From positions 107,612-171,611 of the forward strand of contig JAHAJA010000007.1 in the NCBI GenBank assembly GCA_018372435.1: a stretch of 64,000 nt of DNA. The letters are read 5' to 3'. The notes under the pieces are model-generated. The model saw only the letters and a list, made by a program, of their open reading frames with translations, was not told the origin of the DNA and ran no database searches. A program made the position numbers and the translations under genes. Shown one piece after another: positions 16,432 through 25,196 of this stretch; the stretch's first letter is position 1, and each line of letters begins with the position of its first letter. This DNA comes from Clostridiales bacterium (lineage in GTDB: Bacteria; Bacillota; Clostridia; Lachnospirales; Lachnospiraceae).

Positions 16432-17922
16432 TTATTGTTCTTGCTTCACATACATTCCGCTTGGTTTATCAGATAGATTAATTATAATATTCTTCATTTG
16501 GCTATAATGATCAAGTATAACCTTGTGTGTTTCTCTACCAATACCAGAGTCTTTGTAGCCTCCAAAGGATGCTCCTGCTGGGAAAGTATTGTAAGTATTT
16601 ACCCATACACGTCCAGTTCTAATACCTCTCGCAACTCTTATTGCCTTATTAATATCTTTTGTAAATACTCCACCAGCTAAGCCAAAATCACTATCATTAG
16701 CCATGGCAATTACTTCATCAATTGTCTTAAACTTAATAACAACTCCTACTGGTCCAAAGATTTCCTCTCTTGCAACTCTCATATTATTTGTTACATCTAC
16801 TAATAGAGTAGGTTTCATAAAGTAACCCTTCGAAGCATCTCCTTCTAACAATCTTTCACCACCAGTAGCAACTTTAGCTCCTTCATTCTTACCGATTTCA
16901 ATATAGCTTAAAATCTTCTTTAATTGTTGTTCACTTACTTGAGCACCCATTTGTGTAGATGGATCTAGTGGATTTCCTACTTTAACTTTTTCAAAAGCTG
17001 CAACCGCTTTTTCAATAAATTCGTCATAGAAATCTTCTTGAACAAAGATTCTTGATCCTGCGGAACAAACTTGTCCTTGATTAAACAAGATACCTAATTG
17101 AATACCTTCTAAGGCAATATCCATATCTGCATCACTAAAGAATACGTTTGCTGATTTACCACCAAGTTCTAGTGTAGAAGGTATCAGATTCTTCGCAGCG
17201 GAGATACCAACCTCCCTACCAACTTCTGTTGAACCTGTAAAGGCTAACTTATCAAGCCCTTTATGATGTTGTAAATACTCACCACTCTTAGAGCCTTTAC
17301 CAGTGATAATATTAATTACACCTTTTGGTACAACATCTCCAATTAATTTCATTAATTCTAATACGCTAAGTGACGTAGTACTAGATGGTTTAAAGACACT
17401 GACATCACCTGCTGCAAGTACTGGAGCTAACTTCCAAGCAGCCATTAAGAATGGGAAGTTCCATGGTACAATCTGACCAACCACACCGATTGGCTCTCTC
17501 AGAATTAAGTTAAGGGTATTTTCATCAATCATAGTTGAAGTTCCCTCTTCTGCCCTTATAACCCCTGCAAAATATCTAAAATGATCTGCTGCTAATGGAA
17601 TATCTGCACCAGTTGTTTCTCTAATTGGTTTACCATTATCCATAGTTTCTACCGCTGCTAAAAACTCAGCATTTTCATCAATAATGTCTGCTATCTTATT
17701 AAGCACTGCTGCTCTTTCAGCAGGAGTTGTTTTCCCCCAAGTTTTAAAAGCCTCTCTCGCAGAAGCAATTGCTTCATCAACATCACTGTTTGTAGCATCT
17801 GCTATTTCAGCTAATAAATCACCATTGGAAGGATTGTAGGTTTTAATAGTTGCACCATCTGATGCATCTCTCCATTCTCCGTTTATATATAGTTTATATT
17901 TATCTTGTAATTGTAAATTCAT
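16432..17922 (-). CDS. NAD(P)-dependent aldehyde dehydrogenase
   Basis: 496 residues, the usual family length. Visible motifs are VGQIVPWNFPFLMAAWKLAPVLAAG with the catalytic Asn, FTGSTEVGREVG for the dinucleotide, LELGGKSANVFF with the general base Glu, FNQGQVCSAGSRIFV with the nucleophilic Cys, and EEIFGPVGVV. It oxidises an aldehyde to an acid; the acceptor aldehyde cannot be told. GGAGG precedes the ATG. It stands alone, between the nitroreductase and the 454-bp gap with two hairpins. Confidence 0.93.
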   Translation of the reverse strand: MNLQLQDKYKLYINGEWRDASDGATIKTYNPSNGDLLAEIADATNSDVDEAIASAREAFKTWGKTTPAERAAVLNKIADIIDENAEFLAAVETMDNGKPIRETTGADIPLAADHFRYFAGVIRAEEGTSTMIDENTLNLILREPIGVVGQIVPWNFPFLMAAWKLAPVLAAGDVSVFKPSSTTSLSVLELMKLIGDVVPKGVINIITGKGSKSGEYLQHHKGLDKLAFTGSTEVGREVGISAAKNLIPSTLELGGKSANVFFSDADMDIALEGIQLGILFNQGQVCSAGSRIFVQEDFYDEFIEKAVAAFEKVKVGNPLDPSTQMGAQVSEQQLKKILSYIEIGKNEGAKVATGGERLLEGDASKGYFMKPTLLVDVTNNMRVAREEIFGPVGVVIKFKTIDEVIAMANDSDFGLAGGVFTKDINKAIRVARGIRTGRVWVNTYNTFPAGASFGGYKDSGIGRETHKVILDHYSQMKNIIINLSDKPSGMYVKQEQ

Positions 17923-18097
17923 ACTTTACCTCCATGTTCCATAATAATTATATATCAACTATTACGCTTTGTAATTGTTCGAAAACTCTTAGTAACTGCT
18001 GTTATTGTATCACACTTTATTCAGTAATGCAATTTTGATATTAAATTAACTATTTAATTGTCATATTTCAGTTATTTTTCATTTTTTATACAAAAAT

Positions 18098-18132
18098 GGC
18101 TTATATAAATGCAAAAATCATTTATATAAGCC
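18098..18132 (-). repeat. Perfect 14-bp inverted repeat
   Basis: GGCTTATATAAATG and CATTTATATAAGCC flank a 7-nt loop in the 454-bp gap 17923-18376. On the minus strand the stem is followed by ATTTTTG, so it may be a terminator, or an operator for the aldehyde dehydrogenase downstream. The rest of this gap has no gene I can support. Confidence 0.5.
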
Positions 18133-18287
18133 AGATGTTTATCTTCTATATTCATAATACTTGATAATCCCTTATCAAACCATTTTCACTTATGTTAGAC
18201 GGTATATGTCTGAAATACGGTAATCTTCTAATTGATGACGTATGCCATCTAGTTCTTTATCTTGTTTCACTTTCTCTGTTACATAAA

Positions 18288-18339
18288 AAACTCCTTCTTA
18301 GTTTGGAATTAAGTCTTAATTCTTACTAATAAGGAGTTT
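18288..18339 (-). terminator. Long hairpin terminator of the desulfoferrodoxin gene
   Basis: AAACTCCTTCTTAGT pairs with ACTAATAAGGAGTTT (one mismatch), and inner GAATTAA/TTAATTC extends the stem. On the minus strand TTTTTT follows. Confidence 0.75.
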
Positions 18340-18376
18340 CTATAATAGACACAAGATTGATTACATAATCATTTTC

Positions 18377-18751
18377 TTAATCTATATCCGCTTTCCATAA
18401 TCCATGAAGATTACAATACGCATACGCCGCGATTGCCTTGTCCCCGTCTGCTATCTGGAATTTAACGGTTGGCTGTACATCATGAGACAAAATCTGATAT
18501 TGTCCACCTTTTTGTGTCTCTAATATTACGGTAGTAATAGAATGTTCTTCTGTCATTGGATGTGTAACACTTCCTACGTTTACAGTTACCGTATTTCCAC
18601 TACAAGTGATGACTGGAATATGTTTTTCAGTAGCTGCCTCTACGGTATTTGGTGTGATTTCATTGGCGTCTGTAAGTGATGTAGCATCTGTATAGCAATT
18701 ACAAATTGGAATTACAAGTCCATTATTACTACATTTAAAAAATTTAATCAT
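18377..18751 (-). CDS. Desulfoferrodoxin/superoxide reductase family protein
   Basis: 124 residues. The SOR iron site is complete: the EKHIPV motif (H44), HPMTEEHSI (H64, H70) and CNLHGLWK (C113, H116). The N-terminal desulforedoxin part is present but unusual, with only C7, C17 and C19 where canonical proteins have four cysteines, so the second iron centre is probably absent. It reduces superoxide to peroxide in the cytoplasm without oxygen release. AAAGGTGG precedes the ATG. It follows the ABC pair at 18819-20587 but with its own leader. Confidence 0.88.
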   Translation of the reverse strand: MIKFFKCSNNGLVIPICNCYTDATSLTDANEITPNTVEAATEKHIPVITCSGNTVTVNVGSVTHPMTEEHSITTVILETQKGGQYQILSHDVQPTVKFQIADGDKAIAAYAYCNLHGLWKADID

Positions 18752-18818
18752 AGGATAAATCCACCTTTCTTATAGTACGATACATACATAGTGTGGCTTA
18801 TCTAATCAAATCTATTCT

Positions 18819-19502
18819 TTAGACTCTTACAATTTTGCCATTCTCAATTCTATAAATCACATCAACCAAATCCAATATTCTCTCATCATGTGTCACCATG
18901 ATTGCAGCTCTGTTTTGCTTCTTAACCACTTTCCGAATCATCTCAACTACTTGCCTTCCTCTAGGACCATCTAAACTTGCTGTTGGTTCATCTGCTAGTA
19001 TAACATCAGGTTTATTCATAAACGCTCTTGCAATTGCAACACGTTGTTTTTCCCCACCCGATAACTTATTAGGATATTTCGTTTTACTATCTTCTAGCCC
19101 CAAATCTTTTAATAGCTCATCTGCATATGTTTCAAATCCCTTTTTGTCTTTATTCTTAGTAATTTTAGCAATTAAATTCAACTGGTCTTTAACAGTTAGA
19201 TAAGGTACTAATTGATGTGATTGAAATATAAATCCAATCTTTTCTCTTCTTACACGGTTCCAGTTTTTATTATTGTTATCAAGTTTTGTATCTCCAATGA
19301 TTACTTCCCCCTTTGAACTTGAAAGTAATGCTCCTGCAATTGATAACATTGTACTCTTACCTGAGCCAGAAGGCCCTACTATCGCTGCAAACTCTCCTGG
19401 TTTTACCTTTATTGATACATTATCTAAGACGTTTTTTTCACTTTCTCCATCTTGATATACTTTTGAAATATTGTTTAATTCTAATGCATATGTTGTCATC
19501 AT
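18819..19502 (-). CDS. ABC transporter ATP-binding protein, MacB/LolD type
   Basis: 227 residues with Walker A GPSGSGKS, signature LSGGEKQR, Walker B VILADEPTASLD and VTHDERI switch. The order of elements and short length match the LolD/MacB/FtsE subfamily that works with FtsX-like permeases. Its first ATG shares a base with the permease stop codon (TAATG), so translation is coupled; GGAGG lies just upstream within the permease gene. It likely powers export or envelope remodelling rather than import. Confidence 0.92.
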   Translation of the reverse strand: MMTTYALELNNISKVYQDGESEKNVLDNVSIKVKPGEFAAIVGPSGSGKSTMLSIAGALLSSSKGEVIIGDTKLDNNNKNWNRVRREKIGFIFQSHQLVPYLTVKDQLNLIAKITKNKDKKGFETYADELLKDLGLEDSKTKYPNKLSGGEKQRVAIARAFMNKPDVILADEPTASLDGPRGRQVVEMIRKVVKKQNRAAIMVTHDERILDLVDVIYRIENGKIVRV

Positions 19503-20587
19503 TATTCACGTCCTCCAATCGCCATTAATGGGTCTATCTTTGCAACTTTTCTTAACGATACCAAACTAACTAATACAGATATAATTACAAATGCTATGGA
19601 AATTATCACCGCAGAACCAAGAAGTAAAGAAAAAGGCATACTACTTGGTAAGATACTTGATAAGGCAAATGTTAGAATATTACCTACAAGCACACTGCCA
19701 CCTGCTAATATAAGTACTTGAGAAATAATCATTGCAGATAGAGTTTTCATCTCCATTCCAAGTGCCTTCATTACCCCGAACTCTGTTAGTTTTTGCATGG
19801 TAATAATATAGAAGAATACCCCTAAGATAACTGCTGATACAATAACTAGAACCCATAAAATCATATTAATGGACATCTGTTCTTGAGCATAACCTGGAAT
19901 GTTTTTTATAACATCATCTTTTGATAGAACTACTGAATTTGCTAACTTAATATTGTTTATATCGTCTCCTTTGATAGCAATGGCGTTATATGGTACTTCA
20001 TCATTTTTATTAATATTTGTTCTTATGTTCTTGAATGTATCTAAGGAAACAATACCTACCGCAGAATGTCCGTACATCTCATCTTTAACAAATCCCGCAA
20101 TTTTCATTTCAACACCAGAAGCTGAATCTATAATCGTATCTCCTATAGAAAGATCTTCCTCTACGAAAGATTTATTCAAATAAATGGTATTTTCCTCATC
20201 TGATAATTTAGTTCCATCAATTTCCTTTGGCATCATGAAGCTGTCTTTATCTACTGCTAGATACGTAACATCTAACTTTTGTTGCACATCTTTCTTGTAC
20301 ATACTCATTCTCATTAGGTTAATTGGTGTTACCTTGCTACTTGTCATATCACTAACTTCTTGCAATTGTTCCTTTGTTAATGTAGATCTCGTAATTATAG
20401 AGTCTGCATCATCACTTAATATATAATGATTTGCCTTCCCATTCTTAATTGAGGCACTGGTTGCTAAAGATAATCCATTTGCTAATCCTGATAAAAACAA
20501 AACCATAAAGGTTAATAATATCAACATGGCTACGATTAACGAATATCTTGATTTGTTGTACTTTAAATCTTTCATTGCTAGAAACAT
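19502..20587 (-). CDS. ABC transporter permease, FtsX/MacB type
   Basis: About 361 residues. ATG 20587 is chosen because AAGGAGAG precedes it; an ORF extension to 20638 lacks support. One N-terminal span (YSLIVAMLILLTFMVLFLSGLA), a large extracytoplasmic domain, then three C-terminal spans with the FtsX element TEFGVMKALGMEMKTL give the standard topology. It pairs with the ATPase encoded downstream. A Crp/Fnr-type gene lies upstream on the same strand and may regulate it. The exported substrate is unknown. Confidence 0.88.
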   Translation of the reverse strand: MFLAMKDLKYNKSRYSLIVAMLILLTFMVLFLSGLANGLSLATSASIKNGKANHYILSDDADSIITRSTLTKEQLQEVSDMTSSKVTPINLMRMSMYKKDVQQKLDVTYLAVDKDSFMMPKEIDGTKLSDEENTIYLNKSFVEEDLSIGDTIIDSASGVEMKIAGFVKDEMYGHSAVGIVSLDTFKNIRTNINKNDEVPYNAIAIKGDDINNIKLANSVVLSKDDVIKNIPGYAQEQMSINMILWVLVIVSAVILGVFFYIITMQKLTEFGVMKALGMEMKTLSAMIISQVLILAGGSVLVGNILTFALSSILPSSMPFSLLLGSAVIISIAFVIISVLVSLVSLRKVAKIDPLMAIGGRE

Positions 20588-20695
20588 ATTCAATCTCTCC
20601 TTACTAATGTGCTTTCTTTTGTTTTGTAAAATATACATCAGTAATGTGACCCCAATATGACCAAATAAGATTTTCCGTTATTCTCAACAATAATT

Positions 20696-21385
20696 TTAAA
20701 GTGGATTTATAAAAAGGTTCTTAGATAATTCCCTTAGCCTCTTATTATCCAAAATATAAACTTTCTTGTCCTCACATCTTATAATAGATTTAGCTTCCAT
20801 CTCTTTAAATGTTCTATACAAGTGTCTATACGTCGTTCCTAAGAATTCAGCAATTTCTAAATAGGATGAAGTTAAAATTATATAATCCTCCTTTGATATA
20901 TGCTCCACTAGGTAACTAGCCAATCTATTAATAAGTGGATAAACAACATTATATGAGCTATTATTAATCGTAGCGCTGAGTTTCTCGCTTAGGGAATCTA
21001 CTAGATGTCGTAAAAACTTTGGATTATCAAAATACTTTTTTCTAAGTATATCAGAAGATATCACTACCATATACGTATCCTCTACTGCATCTATGTTGCA
21101 GATTATAGGTTCATCTTTTAAAAGTTCCATATCTCCTATCGTAATAAAATCGTGGTAGAATTTTAAATTTGAATACTTCCCATTTTCTAAGATATAATAG
21201 ATTTTAATTTTCCCTTCTACAAGCAAATAATAATATTCAAGTTTATCCGCGGCTTCTAAAATATGCTCTCCTTTTTCATAAAAATAAAGTTGTGCATATC
21301 TAAATATGTCTTCCTCAAATACTTGATCTATATTATGTTTTTTAATGAAATGCGTCAAAAGATTACTGTCTACTATTTTTTTCAT
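20696..21385 (-). CDS. Crp/Fnr family transcriptional regulator
   Basis: About 229 residues. ATG 21385 is preferred since TTAGGAG precedes it; ATG 21400 lies inside an operator. The N-terminal cyclic-nucleotide-binding-like beta roll (YYLLVEGKIKIYYILENGKYSNLKFYHDFITIGDMELL) is followed by a C-terminal winged helix (SSYLEIAEFLGTTYRHLYRTFKEMEAKSIIR). The layout resembles YeiL-like regulators. It lacks an obvious iron-sulfur cysteine set. It lies 108 bp upstream of the FtsX-type transporter pair, which it may control. Confidence 0.82.
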   Translation of the reverse strand: MKKIVDSNLLTHFIKKHNIDQVFEEDIFRYAQLYFYEKGEHILEAADKLEYYYLLVEGKIKIYYILENGKYSNLKFYHDFITIGDMELLKDEPIICNIDAVEDTYMVVISSDILRKKYFDNPKFLRHLVDSLSEKLSATINNSSYNVVYPLINRLASYLVEHISKEDYIILTSSYLEIAEFLGTTYRHLYRTFKEMEAKSIIRCEDKKVYILDNKRLRELSKNLFINPL

Positions 21386-21398
21386 AAATACTCCTAAC

Positions 21399-21412
21399 AT
21401 GACCTATGTCAT
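21399..21412 (-). promoter_or_regulatory. Crp-like palindrome upstream of the Crp/Fnr gene
   Basis: ATGAC-CTAT-GTCAT is self-complementary and lies 14 bp before the start codon. Related GGTCA half-sites occur in tandem around 20646-20662 upstream of the transporter genes. Confidence 0.5.
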
Positions 21413-21594
21413 ATTTTAATTCTTTTAGATATAGTATCTTATTTATAAAGAGCTGTAAAGGATAGGTGGATTTTTAGTAGATATAAAGAGAAAGCTTTTT
21501 AATTAATACTTTACTTATCAGCAATTTATCATTATATTAATCATAAAACTACCTCGAGAAGGGGAAGTAAACAACTATTTGGAGGACATAAATT

Positions 21595-22305
21595 ATGAAC
21601 TATGAAGTTATAATATTCGATGCAGATGATACTCTATTTGACTTTAAGAAGTCTGAAAGAGAAGCATTTAAAAATGCTATGCTAGAATTTGATATACAAT
21701 ACGATGAAAATTATCATCTAAAGATCTATCAGGTTATAAACACAGCTATATGGAAAGAATTCGAAGAAGGCCTTATCACCCAAGAAAAATTAAAGGTAGA
21801 AAGATTTGAAAGATTGTCTAATAAATTAAATCTAGAATTTGATGCTAGAGAATTTGCGAAGTCATATATGAAGCACTTGGCTGATGCCTCCTTTTTGTTT
21901 GAGGATAGTATAGAGCTTGTAGAAACTCTACATAACGATTATACCCTCACTATAGTCACTAACGGACTTACCTCTGTTCAAGAAAAAAGAATCAGAAAAT
22001 CAGTTATATCACAATACTTTAAGAATATCGTAATATCTGAAGAAATCGGGGTATCCAAACCTAATAAAGAAATCTTTGAACACGCTTTTAAAAACATTAA
22101 CCAAGTAGACAAATGTAAGGTAATCATGATAGGCGATAGCTTATCTTCTGATATACAAGGAGGTATAAACTTTGAAATCGATACCTGTTGGTATAACCCT
22201 GACAAACATGTTAATAAAACAGGAATAAGACCAACTTACGAGATTAATGATCTTAAAGATCTCCCTGACTTACTTGCTAATCCACAAAAATATTCCTATA
22301 TCTAA
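21595..22305 (+). CDS. yjjG: HAD superfamily hydrolase, YjjG-type pyrimidine nucleotidase
   Basis: 236 residues. HAD motif I is FDADDTLFDF with both Asp residues, motif II is the T in VTNGLT, motif III the K region SKPNKEIFEHAF and motif IV MIGDSLSSDIQGG. The KKSEREAFKNAM cap-start and overall length match YjjG-like 5'-nucleotidases that remove damaged pyrimidine nucleotides. It acts in the cytoplasm. GGAGG precedes the ATG. It is monocistronic and followed by a terminator. Confidence 0.85.
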   Translation: MNYEVIIFDADDTLFDFKKSEREAFKNAMLEFDIQYDENYHLKIYQVINTAIWKEFEEGLITQEKLKVERFERLSNKLNLEFDAREFAKSYMKHLADASFLFEDSIELVETLHNDYTLTIVTNGLTSVQEKRIRKSVISQYFKNIVISEEIGVSKPNKEIFEHAFKNINQVDKCKVIMIGDSLSSDIQGGINFEIDTCWYNPDKHVNKTGIRPTYEINDLKDLPDLLANPQKYSYI

Positions 22306-22350
22306 TAAATATAGAAGTACAGCTGCAAATTAGCATTCTATATATAGAAA

Positions 22351-22388
22351 AAACCAAATGTGATGTTGTATTTCATCCCATTTGGTTT
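22351..22388. terminator. Bidirectional terminator
   Basis: AAACCAAATG pairs with CATTTGGTTT between the convergent HAD and aldo/keto reductase genes; T run on the plus side, T run also on the minus side. Confidence 0.8.
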
Positions 22389-22421
22389 TTATAATATTAT
22401 TAATTCCTCAAACTTAGAATA

Positions 22422-23267
22422 TTAAAAATCAAAGTTATCTGGATCTGGTCCCACTCTTAGACCTTTATTTAAACTATCTATCTTCTCCATATCTTCTTTA
22501 CTTAATTCAAAATCAAATATATCAATATTTTGAAGTAATCTTCCTTCATTCGTAGATTTAGGAATTGTAATTACATGACTTTGTAAATCCCAACGTAGCA
22601 CGATTTGAGCTGTTGTTTTATTGTACTTATTAGCGATTTCTTTTAAAGTTTCATCTTCTAATAATCCATTACCAGCCATTAAAGGTGACCAAGCTTCTAC
22701 TTGAATATTATTTGATTCACAGAATTCTCTTACCTCTTTCTGACTTAAGTATGGGTGTAATTCTACTTGATTGATAACAGGTTTTATTTCGGCATCCTTT
22801 AATAAATCTTCAAGATGATGCACTTGGAAATTACATACTCCAATAGCTTTAACGCGACCTTGTTTATATAGATATTCCATTGCTTTCCAAGCCTCTTTAT
22901 ATTTCCCTTCTACTGGCCAATGAATAAGGTATAAATCTAAATACTCCACACCGATTCTATTCAAGCTTGCTTCATAAGCTGCTATGGTTGATTCATATCC
23001 CAAATCAGCATTCCAAACCTTAGATGTTATAAACAAGTCTTCTCTTGAGATCCCTGCTTCCTTAATACCTTGTCTTATACCTTCTCCCATAGCTTCTTCA
23101 TTTCCATAGATAGCTGCACCATCAATACTTCTATATCCATTCTTTATTGCCACTTTGACTGCGTTTACTAATTCATCACTATCCTCAACTCTGAAAACTC
23201 CAAGTCCTAGTTTGGGCATCTCAATTCCGTTGTTTAATTTGATTGTATTATTCATATTATCTATCAT
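22422..23267 (-). CDS. Aldo/keto reductase (AKR5-like)
   Basis: 281 residues. Catalytic residues fit the family: Asp in SIDGAAIYGNEEAMG with Tyr, Lys in ITSKVW, His in LYLIHWP; IPKSTNEGRLLQN is the NADPH-phosphate binding region. It reduces an aldehyde or ketone using NADPH in the cytoplasm. AAAGGAAAAG precedes the ATG at 23267. It is immediately downstream of a broken flavodoxin-like reductase gene, so the two probably once formed an operon facing the HxlR regulator. Confidence 0.9.
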   Translation of the reverse strand: MIDNMNNTIKLNNGIEMPKLGLGVFRVEDSDELVNAVKVAIKNGYRSIDGAAIYGNEEAMGEGIRQGIKEAGISREDLFITSKVWNADLGYESTIAAYEASLNRIGVEYLDLYLIHWPVEGKYKEAWKAMEYLYKQGRVKAIGVCNFQVHHLEDLLKDAEIKPVINQVELHPYLSQKEVREFCESNNIQVEAWSPLMAGNGLLEDETLKEIANKYNKTTAQIVLRWDLQSHVITIPKSTNEGRLLQNIDIFDFELSKEDMEKIDSLNKGLRVGPDPDNFDF

Positions 23268-23314
23268 ATTATTCTTTTCCTTTCGAATCTTTCATTATTA
23301 TTAGTATCTTTATC

Positions 23315-23945
23315 TTATCTTATGAAATTCATAAAACTCTTTTCTTCTCTCTTCGGTGCTTCAACATTATCTTTTCCAAATTTAACAAGTTTTATTAACC
23401 AGGCCATATTCTTACCTAATACTCTCATTATTTGCATTCCCTCATCATCTTAAAGGACCTCGTTTTCTGCATTCCCATACGCTACATTCCAATAATTTGA
23501 TGTAGGCATTAACATTTCCGAATAATTGATATAATTATTCAATTGATCGAATACGGGAACTCCTCCTGATCTTCTAACTGCAACAACACTTGCTCCGACT
23601 TTATGTCTAAGCATACCGTTATTTACGTATGCTACTTAGAATGCACGGTCTAAGAACGATTTCATGGTTCCTGCAATTGCTGAATAATGAACAGGAGATC
23701 CTAAGATAATCCCATCAGCCTCTTTCATCTTTGCAATCCATTCATTAACCTCATCGTTAGCAACGACGCTTTTTTCATTCATATTTCTACTACAGCCACC
23801 GCAAGCTAGACAGCCACGTATTACCTTGTTACCAACATGGATAATCTCTACCTCAATTTTTTTCTAATTCTTTTGCCACACTCTCTATTGATTTAAACGT
23901 ATTCCCTGCCTTATTAGGACTTCCATTAAAAGCAACTACTTTCAT
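23315..23945 (-). pseudogene. NADPH-dependent FMN reductase/flavodoxin-like gene, broken by one frameshift and two stops
   Basis: Translation from ATG 23945 gives MKVVAFNGSPNKAGNTF, the FMN phosphate loop of iron-sulfur flavoprotein-type reductases. A seven-A run at about 23857-23863 shifts the frame; the restored frame gives RGCLACGGCSRN and DGIILGSPVHYSAIAGTMKSFLDRAF, then a stop at 23636-23638, then RHKVGASVVAVRRSGG, another stop at 23450-23452, and a tail to 23315. Three independent lesions argue for a true pseudogene rather than a sequencing error. Confidence 0.85.
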
Positions 23946-24098
23946 ATTAATAACCATGCCTTTCCATAGCCTGCAAACTTTGGGCTGCAGACTCCTATTT
24001 GCATGTGAAAGATTCAACTTTCACACTATTTCCTTATATCTGCCGCCTCATACCTATCAGCTGATGTGTTTATTATATAGATACCAATTCTCAATAAC

Positions 24099-24138
24099 AA
24101 GTACGTACTTTTAGGTTAATTACTTACCTAAAGGTAAG
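24099..24138. promoter_or_regulatory. Two palindromes in the pseudogene-HxlR divergent region
   Basis: AAGTACGTACTT (24099-24110) and CTTACCTAAAGGTAAG (24123-24138) are perfect palindromes in the 315-bp gap 23946-24260. They are good candidates for HxlR-protein operators of the divergent reductase genes. Elsewhere in this gap a TATAAT at 24219-24224 may be the -10 of the HxlR gene; nothing else is evident. Confidence 0.5.
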
Positions 24139-24260
24139 ATTTTATAGAATACCTTGTCTATTTTAGAAAAAAATTATTATTAAAATACAATTTTCTTTAT
24201 TTACATCGATAATGTTAGTATAATAGCTTATATAAAATAGTTGAAGGTAGGTAAAAGTAT

Positions 24261-24602
24261 ATGATTTCTTTCAATAATAAAGAGTATGTTTGTTTATTAG
24301 ACTTTGCAATGGATTTCATACGTGGTAAATGGAAAGCTCTTATACTATGTAATTTATATAAGGAACCTAAAAGATTTTTAGAGCTTCAACGATTTGTTGA
24401 AGGTATCAGCCAGAAGATTTTGAATGAAAATCTAAAAGAATTAGAAAGAGACGGATTAATAACTAAGTTAGTATATGCTGAAGTTCCTCCTAAAGTTGAA
24501 TACTCTCTAACTGATAAAGGAAAAGAAATTACTAAACTTATTAAAGAATTGGAAAATTGGTCTGTTAAATATTATCCGGAATTAGAAGGTAGTTGTAAAT
24601 AG
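24261..24602 (+). CDS. HxlR family transcriptional regulator
   Basis: 113 residues. Winged helix with the HxlR pattern: FIRGKWKALILCNLYKEPKRFLELQRFVEGISQKILNENLKELERDGLITK, then VPPKVEYSLTDKGKEI. The N-terminal YVCLLDFAMDF supplies a cysteine at the position used for thiol-based sensing in YodB/HypR-like members. It probably represses the divergent flavin reductase gene, now a pseudogene, and the aldo/keto reductase. GGTAGG precedes the ATG. Confidence 0.88.
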   Translation: MISFNNKEYVCLLDFAMDFIRGKWKALILCNLYKEPKRFLELQRFVEGISQKILNENLKELERDGLITKLVYAEVPPKVEYSLTDKGKEITKLIKELENWSVKYYPELEGSCK

Positions 24603-24649
24603 GCAGGCTCCGCGAAATGATTTTGATTCCATAAAAACTGAAATATATA

Positions 24650-24684
24650 AAAAGACTATTCTGAAATTACAGGATAGTCTTTTT
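24650..24684. terminator. Bidirectional terminator
   Basis: AAAAGACTAT (24650-24659) pairs with ATAGTCTTTT (24674-24683); T tract on the plus side for HxlR, and T tract on the minus side for the small gene at 24740-24913. Confidence 0.75.
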
Positions 24685-24739
24685 ACTTGTGCCAACAAAA
24701 TTGCAACAGATAATTTTGTAAAATATTCTTGTTACCAAA

Positions 24740-24913
24740 TTAATATCCTTTTTTTCTTGTCGCTAACAACATTGCAACCATACATATAAAGATTATAATC
24801 GCTGTACTAAAGTCTTTACCACTTACTATAGTAATTATGAGATTAATAAAGGAGATTACTACAGCCAACATTGGTAGCATTTTAATAAATCTTACATTTT
24901 CCTTACCATTCAT
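24740..24913 (-). CDS. Small two-span membrane protein (57 aa)
   Basis: A 57-codon frame starting MNGKENVRFIKML. Two hydrophobic segments, MLAVVISFINLIITIV and AIIIFICMVAMLL, are separated by a short SGKDFST loop, and it ends in RKKGY, giving positive-inside ends. No family recognised. The ribosome site (GAGATGG) is weak and spaced far. Coding is supported by its topology and by terminators on both sides. It could instead be a chance open frame. Confidence 0.5.
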   Translation of the reverse strand: MNGKENVRFIKMLPMLAVVISFINLIITIVSGKDFSTAIIIFICMVAMLLATRKKGY

Positions 24914-25120
24914 CTAATTAACCATCTCAACTTTCATTATTTAAGCTAATAGAAAAAACTCTTTCACTAACATTTATTTTATCATATTATTCAATTTTTT
25001 CAATATTTTCCATTTATTTATATTGTACTTTACACTTATTAACTCTATTCACTTACTGCTTTTATTTTCAGTTATCTACTACATTGGTAATGCCGTTATC
25101 TATAAGTATACCAAAAAATC

Positions 25121-25146
25121 ATCCTATAACTTTTACATTATAGGAT
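25121..25146 (-). terminator. Terminator of the GNAT gene at 25197
   Basis: ATCCTATAA (25121-25129) pairs with TTATAGGAT (25138-25146); on the minus strand GATTTTTT follows. Confidence 0.7.
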
Positions 25147-25196
25147 AGTCTTTTATCTGGATTCAGCAAAATACAATAGCTTATTTTGTAATACTA

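Noticed and set aside
18212..18330. Short minus-strand frame reading VTEKVKQDKELDGIRHQLEDY
   Set aside because: The only ATG near it is followed at once by TAA; no start codon with a ribosome site, about 30 codons, and part of it is a terminator stem.
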